Below, in pieces: positions 8,397 to 16,315 of a stretch of DNA of 64,000 bases. The translations under genes were made by a program, and so were the position numbers. The stretch is taken from the NCBI GenBank assembly GCA_029981855.1, contig JARRCS010000018.1, forward strand, positions 1 to 64,000, read 5' to 3'. Origin of the DNA: Halanaerobiales bacterium (GTDB lineage Bacteria; Bacillota; Halanaerobiia; Halanaerobiales; DTU029). Numbering within the stretch: position 1 is the stretch's first letter; every line of letters starts with the position of its first letter. The notes beneath the pieces are model-generated. The model was not told the origin of the DNA. It saw only the letters and a list, made by a program, of their open reading frames with translations, and did not search any database.

Positions 8397-8437
8397 GTAG
8401 ATAGGAATTCTCTTACCTAAAAAGTTTTCCTATCTAC
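8397..8437 (+). promoter_or_regulatory. Inverted repeat before nfnA ribosome site
   Basis: GTAGATAGGAA (8397-8407) and TTCCTATCTAC (8427-8437) pair perfectly, with a 19-base loop. The stem ends about 18 bases before the AAAGGGG ribosome site. Confidence 0.5.
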
Positions 8438-8468
8438 CAAAAATAATAAATTAAAGGGGTGAGAAAAG

Positions 8469-9320
8469 TTGTATAAGATACTGAAAAAAGAAGTTTTAGC
8501 TCCTGAGATTACCCGTTTTAAGGTTGCAGCACCGGAGATTGCTGCTAGTGCTGAGCCGGGTCATTTTATAATTGTCCGGGTTGATGAAAAAGCGGAAAGA
8601 ATTCCTTTAACAATTGCCGACTATGATAAGAAGGAAGGGACCATCACCATCATTGTTCAGGCAGTGGGATTTAGCAGTCGGCAGATATGTAACCTGGAAA
8701 CCGGTGATAGCTTTTTGGACCTGGTAGGGCCTTTAGGAAAACATATCTCCACAGAAGGTTATAAGAAGGTGATCTGTGTAGCAGGTGGATTAGGTGCGGC
8801 CCCGCTATATCCCAAGGCTAAATCCCTGGCCGAAAATGGAGCAGAGATTATCACTATTCTGGGAGCCAGGACCGGGGAATTATTGATTTTGGAAGAAGAA
8901 TTCTCCGCCCTGAGCAAGGAATTATATATTACAACTGATGATGGCTCCAGAGGACGGAAGGGTTTTGTAACTGATGCCCTGAGGGATTTACTGGAAGAGG
9001 ATTCCGATATAGATTTAGTGATTGCTATAGGCCCGATGGTGATGATGAAGTTTGTCTCGGAACTGACGAAACCTTACGGTGTTAAGACAATGGTCAGTTT
9101 GAATTCGCTGATGGTTGACGGAACGGGTATGTGTGGCGGTTGCCGGGTAACCGTCGGGGGAGAGACTAAATTTGCCTGTGTTGACGGTCCGGCCTTTGAC
9201 GGCCATTTAGTGGATTTTGATGAACAGTTAAGACGTCAGAGGTTTTATGCCCGTTATGAAGAAGAGGCTAAGGTTCATGGCCATGCCGGGGGTGAGTATC
9301 AATGCCATCTGCAACAATAA
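8469..9320 (+). CDS. nfnA: NfnA/SudB-type flavoprotein subunit (ferredoxin-NADP reductase family)
   Basis: 283 residues, TTG start with AAAGGGGTG upstream. A ferredoxin-reductase FAD domain covers about 1-95 and an NAD domain 98-215 (VAGGLGAAPLYP). A C-terminal 2Fe-2S Cys cluster (GTGMCGGCRVTV ... FACVDG) is near 218-240. The family is the small subunit of NADH-dependent reduced ferredoxin:NADP+ oxidoreductase, or of sulfide dehydrogenase/GltA-type enzymes. With the overlapping partner it would interconvert NADH, reduced ferredoxin and NADPH by flavin-based electron bifurcation in the cytoplasm. Which physiological reaction applies cannot be decided by sequence alone. Confidence 0.88.
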   Translation: MYKILKKEVLAPEITRFKVAAPEIAASAEPGHFIIVRVDEKAERIPLTIADYDKKEGTITIIVQAVGFSSRQICNLETGDSFLDLVGPLGKHISTEGYKKVICVAGGLGAAPLYPKAKSLAENGAEIITILGARTGELLILEEEFSALSKELYITTDDGSRGRKGFVTDALRDLLEEDSDIDLVIAIGPMVMMKFVSELTKPYGVKTMVSLNSLMVDGTGMCGGCRVTVGGETKFACVDGPAFDGHLVDFDEQLRRQRFYARYEEEAKVHGHAGGEYQCHLQQ

Positions 9321-10693
9321 GAACCAAGATGCCGGAACAAGACCCAAAAGAAAGGATCCATAATTTTAATGAGGTTGCCTTAGGATACTCAAAGGAAGAT
9401 GCTCTGAAGGAGGCGGAGCGCTGTCTCCGGTGTAAAAAACCGGCCTGTGTTAAGGGCTGTCCCGTTGGAGTTGATATTCGCGATTTTATCGCTCTGGTTG
9501 CGGAAGGTAAGTTTGTTGAAGCGGCCAGAAAGATTAAGGAGAAGAATAATCTGCCCGCCGTCTGCGGCCGGGTCTGTCCCCAGGAAGAACAGTGTGAAGC
9601 AAAGTGTATTCTGGGAATCAAGCAAGAACCAGTGGCCATCGGCCGTCTGGAGCGGTTTGTGGCTGATTATGCCCGGAATATGGAGGAAACAAAGAGGGTA
9701 GTCACCGGTGATAAAGGTAAGGTAGCGGTTGTTGGCTCCGGTCCGGCCGGACTGACTGTGGCGGCAGACCTGGCTAAAAAGGGTTATCAAGTTACCATCT
9801 TTGAGGCCTTTCATAAACCCGGCGGGGTTTTAACCTATGGTATCCCGGAATTCAGGCTGCCCAAGGAAATTGTCCAGGATGAGGTAGATAAGATTAAAAG
9901 ATTAGGGGTAGAGATCAAGCTCAACCATGTTATCGGGAAGATTAAGGGTATAGACCAGTTATTTGCTGAGGGTTATGATGCCGTCTTTGTAGGGACCGGG
10001 GCAGGATTACCGAGGTTTTTAGGTATAGAAGGGGAGAATCTCAACGGTGTTTATTCTGCCAATGAGTTCCTAACCAGGGTTAATCTGATGAAGGCCTATA
10101 AATTCCCCGAGTTTAAGACCCCGGTATATGTCGGTAAAAAGGTTGCCGTCGTTGGTGCCGGTAATGTAGCCATGGATGCCGCCAGAACAGCCTTGAGACT
10201 GGGTGCGGAAGAGTCCATCATTGTCTACCGGCGCGGCAGAGAGGAGATGCCGGCCCGGGAAGAGGAGATTGAGCATGCTCGGGAAGAAGGGGTAGTGTTT
10301 AAATTATTGAATAACCCCGTAAGGATTATCGGTAATGATGAAGGTTTTGTCACCGGGATGGAATGTATTAAGATGGAATTAGGTGAGCCTGATGATTCAG
10401 GCCGGCGCCGGCCCATTTCTGTAGAAGGTTCTGAGTGGAGATTAGATGTTGATACGGTGATAATCGCCATCGGTCAGAGCCCCAATCCTATTCTATTAAA
10501 TGATACTCCTGATATTGAAACCTCTAAATGGGGTACAATTGTTGCCGAAGATCAGACCGGCCGGACCAGTAAGGAAGGGGTCTTTGCCGGCGGTGATGTG
10601 GTGACAGGGGCAGCAACGGTGATTGAGGCCATGGGGGCCGGTAAGAGGGCGGCCCAGGCTATTGATGAGTATATTCAAAAAAAGGTAATGTAG
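9302..10693 (+). CDS. nfnB: NfnB/SudA-type large subunit (GltD-like, 2x4Fe-4S, FAD)
   Basis: 463 residues. The N-terminal Fe-S domain has CLRCKKPACVKGCPVG and CGRVCPQEEQCEAKC. A GltD-type FAD/NAD module follows, with VAVVGSGPAGLTVAADLAKKG (second motif VAVVGAGNVAMDAARTALRLG) and the closing GVFAGGDVVTGAATVIEAMGAG. The gene overlaps nfnA by 19 bases. GltD and NfnB are close relatives, and the split glutamate synthase lies just upstream. The protein could therefore also serve as the electron input for glutamate synthesis, but the neighbouring Nfn small subunit favours the NfnAB complex. Confidence 0.88.
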   Translation: MPSATIRTKMPEQDPKERIHNFNEVALGYSKEDALKEAERCLRCKKPACVKGCPVGVDIRDFIALVAEGKFVEAARKIKEKNNLPAVCGRVCPQEEQCEAKCILGIKQEPVAIGRLERFVADYARNMEETKRVVTGDKGKVAVVGSGPAGLTVAADLAKKGYQVTIFEAFHKPGGVLTYGIPEFRLPKEIVQDEVDKIKRLGVEIKLNHVIGKIKGIDQLFAEGYDAVFVGTGAGLPRFLGIEGENLNGVYSANEFLTRVNLMKAYKFPEFKTPVYVGKKVAVVGAGNVAMDAARTALRLGAEESIIVYRRGREEMPAREEEIEHAREEGVVFKLLNNPVRIIGNDEGFVTGMECIKMELGEPDDSGRRRPISVEGSEWRLDVDTVIIAIGQSPNPILLNDTPDIETSKWGTIVAEDQTGRTSKEGVFAGGDVVTGAATVIEAMGAGKRAAQAIDEYIQKKVM

Positions 10694-10801
10694 CCCTTAT
10701 GTTGCTTTTGTTAATCAATAAATCAATAAACAATAAATTATTTGAAAAATAATTTTTGTAAAGGGGGGGTTCATATAGGCATAAAAAATGATCTATTAAT
10801 G

Positions 10802-10816
10802 GTTAATTAAATTAAC
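10802..10816. promoter_or_regulatory. Palindrome GTTAAT-TAA-ATTAAC before the alcohol dehydrogenase
   Basis: A perfect 15-base palindrome about 100 bases upstream of the start. It resembles the Rex redox-repressor box TTGTTAA-N4-TTAACAA, but the spacing differs by one and the flanks do not fit. It is a weak candidate operator. Confidence 0.3.
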
Positions 10817-10912
10817 GTAGAAATTAGACTTTATTTAGCGAAATTAATTTTAATGAAGGTGTTTTTGCAAGATCTCGTAAAGATAATGAATAAAATTAAG
10901 GGGGAATTATAG

Positions 10913-11971
10913 ATGAAAGGATTTGCTATGTTGGAAATCGGGAAGATAGGTTGGATCGAGAAGGAAAAACCGACAGCAGGGCCCTATGATGCAATTGTAA
11001 GACCTCTTGCCCTGGCTCCCTGTACATCCGATATTCACACTGTCTTTGAAGGCGGGATAGGCCAGAGGTATAATAGGATCCTGGGCCATGAAGCTGTGGG
11101 AGAAGTTGTTGAAGTTGGGAGTGAAGTAAAGGATTTTAAACCGGGTGACCGGGTAGTAGTCCCTGCTATTACACCCGACTGGAATACCCTTGAGGTCCAG
11201 GAAGGACGCCACCAGCATTCCGGTGGTATGCTAGCCGGATACAAATTTACTAATATTAAAGATGGAGTGTTTGCCGAGTTTTTCCATGTTAATGATGCTG
11301 ATATGAACTTAGCCCATCTCCCCGAAGGTATACCTTTAGAGGCGGCAGTTATGCTTACTGATATGGTAACTACCGGTTTTCACGGTACAGAAATGGCCGA
11401 TGTCCAGTTTGGGGATACCGTAGCGGTTATTGGTATAGGGCCGGTTGGTTTAATGGCAGTAGCCAGTGCCCAGCTAAAGGGAGCAGGAAGAATCCTGGCT
11501 GTCGGAAGCAGACCTGTCTGTGTTGAGCTTGCCAAGGAATATGGTGCTACAGATATTGTAAATTATAAGAATGGGGATATCGTAGAACAGATTATGGAAA
11601 TGACTGATGGGAAAGGTGTTGATGTAACAATTATTGCCGGTGGTTCGGTCAATGTAGCATCTGCTGCAGTAAAGATTACTGCTCCTAATGGAACAATCTC
11701 TAATATAAACTATTTTGGTGAAGGCGAGCATATACCCATACCACGTGCTGAATGGGGTTGCGGAATGGCTCACAAGACTATAACCGGTGGACTCTGCCCG
11801 GGGGGACGTTCCAGGATGGAAAGGCTAATCGAATTAGTTAAATATAACCGCTTTGATCCTGGTAAAATGGCAACCCATATATTTGAAGGCCTGGATAAAG
11901 TAGAAGAGGCCCTTTTACTGATGAAGGATAAACCTAAGGATTTAATTAAGCCTGTTGTACTTGTAGCTTAA
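10913..11971 (+). CDS. adh: NADP-dependent secondary alcohol dehydrogenase
   Basis: 352 residues, collinear with the well-known Thermoanaerobacter brockii enzyme, which I recall as also 352 residues and opening MKGFAML.IGK.GWIEKEKP. It interconverts secondary alcohols such as isopropanol or 2-butanol with ketones. Zinc ligands fit Cys37 (APCTSD), His59-Glu60 (GHEAVG) and Asp150 (MLTDM). The Rossmann motif GIGPVGLMAV is followed by GSRPVC, the Gly-Ser-Arg set that selects NADP. The ATG follows AAGGGGG. The gene stands alone with its own terminator and probably regenerates NADP+ in fermentation. The catalytic call is strong; in vivo substrate is inferred. Confidence 0.93.
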   Translation: MKGFAMLEIGKIGWIEKEKPTAGPYDAIVRPLALAPCTSDIHTVFEGGIGQRYNRILGHEAVGEVVEVGSEVKDFKPGDRVVVPAITPDWNTLEVQEGRHQHSGGMLAGYKFTNIKDGVFAEFFHVNDADMNLAHLPEGIPLEAAVMLTDMVTTGFHGTEMADVQFGDTVAVIGIGPVGLMAVASAQLKGAGRILAVGSRPVCVELAKEYGATDIVNYKNGDIVEQIMEMTDGKGVDVTIIAGGSVNVASAAVKITAPNGTISNINYFGEGEHIPIPRAEWGCGMAHKTITGGLCPGGRSRMERLIELVKYNRFDPGKMATHIFEGLDKVEEALLLMKDKPKDLIKPVVLVA

Positions 11972-11991
11972 AGATTATACTGTAGAATTGC

Positions 11992-12025
11992 GGCTGGTTT
12001 CCTTTAAGGGCCAGCCCTTTTTTTA
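11992..12025 (+). terminator. Terminator of the alcohol dehydrogenase gene
   Basis: GGCTGG (11992-11997) pairs with CCAGCC (12011-12016), followed by CTTTTTTT. Confidence 0.9.
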
Positions 12026-12071
12026 TGTTTACAAAAATAATCTATCTTCTGGTATATTCTTGGAGTATCAT

Positions 12072-12100
12072 TTGACAAGAACCCAAAAATACAATAGAAT
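12072..12100 (+). promoter_or_regulatory. Promoter of PPi-phosphofructokinase gene
   Basis: TTGACA (12072-12077), 17 bases, TAGAAT (12095-12100). It leaves a leader of about 145 nt. Confidence 0.7.
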
Positions 12101-12253
12101 TAAATTGATTCAATTTTATCTATCCAAATCATAACTTGCTGATTGTATTAAAGAAAAGGAAGAAGGTAATGAAAAATAGATTTCTTCTCTTGAACTTCTT
12201 GCCCACAGTAAATATTAATTTAAAGCAAGCGACTAAAAGGAAGGAGAATCTAG

Positions 12254-13540
12254 ATGAAGAAAAATGCTATTGTAGCTCAGTCGGGTGGACCGACACCGGT
12301 AATTAATGCCTCTCTCCAGGGGGTAATTGAGGGGTGTCTCTCCTATTCCGAACATATTGGAAATATCTATGCCAGCTGGCACGGGATTGAAGGTGTCCTG
12401 CTGGAGGAATTGATTGATATTTCCAGCCAGCCCCGGGAAGAGATTGAATTACTCCGTTACACCCCGGCAGCGGGGGCTATTGGAACCTGCCGTTATAAAC
12501 TGAAGGAGGAGAAGCAGGTTGAAGATTTTGAACGGATTATAGAGGTGTTCAGGGCCCATAATATAGGGTATTTCTTCTATATAGGCGGTAATGATTCCAT
12601 GGATACTGCCTATAAAGTCTCAGAGCTGGCCCGGGAGAAGGGTTTAGAACTGGTAGTTACCGGTGTTCCGAAGACCATCGATAATGATGTTGGTGATCCG
12701 GAATTTAAGATTATTGACCATACACCCGGCTACGGTAGTGCTGCCAGATACTGGGCCTATCTGATCCAGAACGTAAATGAGGAGAACAGGGGTATGTCCG
12801 TTTCCGAGCCCGTAGCTGTATTACAGGCCATGGGGAGGAAATCGGGTTTTATTACCGCCGCCTCAAGACTGGCCGACCCTGACAGGCAAATACCGCTTCA
12901 GCTTTATATGGCCGAGACGGACCACAATCTGGAGACCCTGGCGGAGAACGTCAACAGAGAACTAAAAAGAAGCGGACGTTGTATCGTTGTGGTTAATGAA
13001 GGATTTGATGTGGGGGCCCTCGGTGAGGCCCATGATGGTTTCGGTAACATTGAATACGGGGCCAGTAAAACTACCGCTGCCCAGGTTGTGGTCAACTATC
13101 TAAATGAAGTGGGCCTTAAGGCCAGAGGCCAGGCCACCGGCCAGGTACCCGGAGTAATCCAGCGCTCTACCTCGGCCTATGCCTCACGAGTGGATATTGA
13201 TGAGGCCTATCAAGTCGGCAAGAAGGCGGTAGAGATAGCAATCGAGGAAGGGACCGGCTGGATGGCTACCATATTGCGAAAACCCGGCAGTTCCTACCAG
13301 GTGTATTTTGACAAGGCACCTCTGGAGAAGGTAGCTAATTCGGTCAGATATCTCCCGGACCACTGGATTACGGAGGATGGCCTTGATGTTACCGATGATT
13401 TTATTCGCTATGCACAACCCCTGATCGGTGAAGGCTGGCCGGAGATCAGGATTGAGAAGGGACTGCAGCGGTTTGCCAGGTTTAATATTGAATTCATCGA
13501 GAAAAAGCTGCCTGCTTATATCCCGGTAAAGTTCAGGTGA
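12254..13540 (+). CDS. pfp: Pyrophosphate-dependent 6-phosphofructokinase
   Basis: 428 residues of the PfkA superfamily, near the length of the Thermotoga-type PPi enzyme. It phosphorylates fructose-6-phosphate with pyrophosphate, reversibly. Visible are the phosphoryl-donor loop AQSGGPTPVINAS, the motif GGNDSMDTA where ATP-dependent enzymes have GGDGS, and the catalytic PKTIDNDV. A bulky acidic or amide residue in the GGxDS motif blocks ATP and marks PPi use. AAGGAGAAT precedes the ATG. A promoter and terminator make it a single-gene unit. Together with the membrane pyrophosphatase encoded at 58.6 kb it suggests PPi-linked glycolysis. Confidence 0.92.
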   Translation: MKKNAIVAQSGGPTPVINASLQGVIEGCLSYSEHIGNIYASWHGIEGVLLEELIDISSQPREEIELLRYTPAAGAIGTCRYKLKEEKQVEDFERIIEVFRAHNIGYFFYIGGNDSMDTAYKVSELAREKGLELVVTGVPKTIDNDVGDPEFKIIDHTPGYGSAARYWAYLIQNVNEENRGMSVSEPVAVLQAMGRKSGFITAASRLADPDRQIPLQLYMAETDHNLETLAENVNRELKRSGRCIVVVNEGFDVGALGEAHDGFGNIEYGASKTTAAQVVVNYLNEVGLKARGQATGQVPGVIQRSTSAYASRVDIDEAYQVGKKAVEIAIEEGTGWMATILRKPGSSYQVYFDKAPLEKVANSVRYLPDHWITEDGLDVTDDFIRYAQPLIGEGWPEIRIEKGLQRFARFNIEFIEKKLPAYIPVKFR

Positions 13541-13624
13541 TTGTGAATTATCTTAATCATTATAGCTGACTTACTTCAAAGGATGAGATTGACTATTTGC
13601 TTCGCAAGTAGAGATAACTAAAAA

Positions 13625-13647
13625 AACCAGGGGATTTACCCCTGGTT
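13625..13647. terminator. Bidirectional terminator between pfp and glnK
   Basis: AACCAGGGG (13625-13633) pairs with CCCCTGGTT (13639-13647), loop of five. A tract on one side and T tract on the other serve both convergent genes. A smaller UUCG-loop hairpin lies at 13593-13611. Confidence 0.88.
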
Positions 13648-13693
13648 TTCAGGTTTTAGGGCTATATTTTAGGTTTTAAGGCTTTAAACTTTC

Positions 13694-14062
<369 letters not shown>

Positions 14063-14132
14063 TTAAAACCTCCATCCAATAAATTTCTTTTGACCCTTAA
14101 CCTGACTTTTTCATAGAGTTTTTGATTATTAA

Positions 14133-15455
14133 CTATTTGCCGATAGTAGCGGTGGGAAGGAAATCGGGATAAGAAACGGTACCGTGCTCTGAAGCATCCA
14201 GTCCTTCCAGCTCATCTTCTCTAGAGACCCGTAAACCTATGGTTGCATCGACGACTTTAAAGAGGATATAGGCCAGCGGGAAGGTCCAGATAAAGGCAGC
14301 GATAATACCCAGGAGCTGCACTCCGAGCAAGCTTAAACCTCCGCCGTAGAATAAACCGCCTTCAAGGGCGAATAAACCAACGGCTGCCGTACCGAAAGCA
14401 CCGCAGACACCGTGTACGGCGATAGCGCCAACCGGATCATCCACATGAACTCTGTCGAAGAACTCAACGGCATAAACTACAATCATTCCGGCCATACCAC
14501 CAATAATAACTGCTCCCAGGTTAGAGACACTGGCACAACCTGCTGTAATACCAACCAGTCCTGCCAGGGCACCGTTCATGGTCATACTAACATCAGGTTT
14601 CCCGTATTTCAACCAGCTAGTAATCATGGCCATTGTTGCCCCGGCTGCTGCCGCCAGATTTGTTGTTACCGCGATGGCACCTATACTTAAATCTGTTCCA
14701 GCCAGGGTACTACCGGGGTTAAAACCGAACCAGCCGAACCAGAGGATGAAGACACCGAGGGCGGCCAGAACGAGGTTATGTCCGGGTAAGGCATTGGGAG
14801 AGCCGTCCTCATTATATTTTCCGATCCTGGGGCCGAGTACGATTGCTCCGGCCAGGGCAGCCCAGCCACCTACAGAGTGGACCACCGTTGAACCGGCAAA
14901 ATCAATAAAGCCTAACTGACTTAACCAGCCGCCACCCCAGACCCAGTGGCCTACTACCGGATAAATAAATCCACTGATAACTATACTATAAATTAAGTAA
15001 CCGGAGAAGTTAGTTCTCTCAGCCATGGCTCCGGAGACAATTGTGGCAGCGGTTGCTGCAAACACCGTCTGAAAAATCCAGAAGGCCATTAGAGGTATCT
15101 CCAGCCCCAGGTGGGCAAAGGTATCCTGTAAAAAGAATCCCTTAGAACCGATAAAGGCATTTCCCGCCCCGAACATGATGGCAAAACCTACTGCCCAGTA
15201 AACAAGAGACCCGGTAGAGAAGTCCATTAGATTCTTCATAACGATATTACCGGCATTCTTGGCCCGGGTAAATCCTGCCTCAACCATGGCAAAGCCGGGC
15301 TGCATGAAAAAGACCAGAAAAGCAGCCAGCAGAACCCAGATAGTATCGATGGCTATCTGGTTACTCTTGGCAGTCGGTTCGCCCGCCAAAACGTTGAAAC
15401 TGAACAACATTAACAATAATAACAGAAATACAACAGAAACTACTCTCCTACTCAC
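14133..15455 (-). CDS. amt: Ammonium transporter
   Basis: 440 residues with a cleavable signal peptide (ending FNVLAGE) and eleven membrane segments, as in AmtB/NrgA. The twin pore histidines fit GSTVVHSVGG and GAIAVHGVCG. The conserved DFAG and FGWFGFNPGS segments are present. It brings ammonium into the cell for glutamine/glutamate synthesis and is regulated by the P-II protein encoded after it. The start is GTG with AAGGGGG upstream. A consensus promoter lies just upstream on the - strand. Confidence 0.95.
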   Translation of the reverse strand: MSRRVVSVVFLLLLLMLFSFNVLAGEPTAKSNQIAIDTIWVLLAAFLVFFMQPGFAMVEAGFTRAKNAGNIVMKNLMDFSTGSLVYWAVGFAIMFGAGNAFIGSKGFFLQDTFAHLGLEIPLMAFWIFQTVFAATAATIVSGAMAERTNFSGYLIYSIVISGFIYPVVGHWVWGGGWLSQLGFIDFAGSTVVHSVGGWAALAGAIVLGPRIGKYNEDGSPNALPGHNLVLAALGVFILWFGWFGFNPGSTLAGTDLSIGAIAVTTNLAAAAGATMAMITSWLKYGKPDVSMTMNGALAGLVGITAGCASVSNLGAVIIGGMAGMIVVYAVEFFDRVHVDDPVGAIAVHGVCGAFGTAAVGLFALEGGLFYGGGLSLLGVQLLGIIAAFIWTFPLAYILFKVVDATIGLRVSREDELEGLDASEHGTVSYPDFLPTATIGK

Positions 15456-15508
15456 TTTAAATACCCCCTTTGTAAAGTTTATGTTAGGTTTTTGTTATTT
15501 ATATGTGA

Positions 15509-15537
15509 AGTATAACATGATAATTCCTCTTTGTCAA
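15509..15537 (-). promoter_or_regulatory. Promoter of amt-glnK
   Basis: On the - strand: TTGACA (15537-15532), exactly 17 bases, TATACT (15514-15509). There is no sigma-54 type -24/-12 element. Confidence 0.85.
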
Positions 15538-15621
15538 GAAGAAATTTAATAAAATAACATAATCATAACATGTACGGCCGATTCATGGCGGGAAAGGGTA
15601 AGGTCTGGATTATTAGGCATT

Positions 15622-15653
15622 AAAAAATTCCATCCCCTGATAAGAGATGGAAT
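15622..15653 (-). terminator. Terminator of the 110-residue hypothetical gene
   Basis: On the - strand ATTCCATC pairs with GATGGAAT, 11-base loop, followed by TTTTTT. Confidence 0.88.
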
Positions 15654-15774
15654 CTCACGAAGGTATATTTGTATCTGTGAACCTTTCACCCAAATCAGAA
15701 ACAAGATTTGGATAAAGCTTCGCAGAAAAATAATACTGATGGAATTTTCTTGGGGTATTTTAGATAAACCTTTT

Positions 15775-16107
15775 CTAGCAGGCGTCATGCTGAATCGGTC
15801 TGATGCCGAAATTGTCCAGGTCAACCCTGCGAATTTTTTTATCTATCAGTTCTTTTTCCATATCATTCATAGCTTTTTTTATATTATCGGTTTTAATAAT
15901 CTTAACTTCGGGAAATCTTTCGAGATACTCCCGGACAAGTTCATTAATTTCTGATTCCGTGAAAAGATAGATATGTTCAAGTTGGCGTTTGTTCAGGTAT
16001 TTTTCTATACCCCGGGCATCAACAAGCCCTACTTCATTTCGGTAGGCAAAAAGCACATCCTCAGTCTGAAAGATTTGATTTATTTTTTTCAGGAGTCCTT
16101 TGAACAT
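15775..16107 (-). CDS. Hypothetical protein, 110 residues
   Basis: I do not recognise this protein. It is soluble, charged and probably mostly helical: MFKGLLKKINQIFQTED opens the chain, and the middle (TESEINELVREYLERFPEV) is amphipathic. No catalytic motif or metal site stands out. It is a real gene by its own AGAGGTGATAATAAG ribosome site, in-frame coding character and a strong terminator. It is a single-gene unit beside a disrupted small gene and an IS element, in the part of the window with the least conserved content. Confidence 0.6.
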   Translation of the reverse strand: MFKGLLKKINQIFQTEDVLFAYRNEVGLVDARGIEKYLNKRQLEHIYLFTESEINELVREYLERFPEVKIIKTDNIKKAMNDMEKELIDKKIRRVDLDNFGIRPIQHDAC

Positions 16108-16306
16108 CTTATTATCACCTCTAGCAGTATTATATCAAAAAAATTATAAATATTAAATATTGTAACTCGGATTTAGTAAGACGGGACATAAAATAAAAAT
16201 TTATAGAAAAGGTATAGAAAATAAATACTAGTTTTGAGACCTAAACAGTTGGAGGCCATGAGGGTGAAGAATGATATTAACATTAGACCGGAAGCTATTC
16301 AGTTTG

Positions 16307-16315
16307 TCATCTTTG
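16307..16315. repeat. Left target-site duplication TCATCTTTG
   Basis: Nine bases directly outside the left IS end, repeated at 17655-17663. IS256-family elements usually duplicate 8 or 9 bases. Confidence 0.75.

Larger units (their letters stand above)
7792..8468 (+). other. 677-base intergenic region with terminator, distal promoter and palindromes
   Basis: No credible gene. It holds the terminator of the glutamate synthase set, a promoter near 8050, a 10+10 palindrome at 8179-8205, the near-repeat GGTCTAA/GGTCTAA/GATCTAA at about 8211-8237, and a perfect 11-base inverted repeat at 8397-8437 just before the nfnA ribosome site. Confidence 0.6.
15456..15774. other. 319-base gap with amt promoter and a terminator
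   Basis: Between two - strand genes. It holds the amt promoter (15509-15537) and the terminator of the upstream - strand gene (15622-15653). I see no gene in it; the open frames here overlap other genes and lack ribosome sites. Confidence 0.6.

Noticed and set aside
10802-10816. Palindrome before the alcohol dehydrogenase as a Rex site
   Set aside because: Spacing between GTTAA and TTAAC is five, not four, and the outer TTG/CAA bases are absent; kept only as an unassigned palindrome.
12169-12305. Leader reading frame MKNRFLLL... overlapping the PPi-PFK start
   Set aside because: It has a ribosome-like site but composition becomes non-protein-like once it overlaps pfp in another frame; probably spurious.
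15546-15824. Second - strand reading frame overlapping the 110-residue hypothetical gene
   Set aside because: No ribosome site, crosses the terminator, and protein composition is poor.
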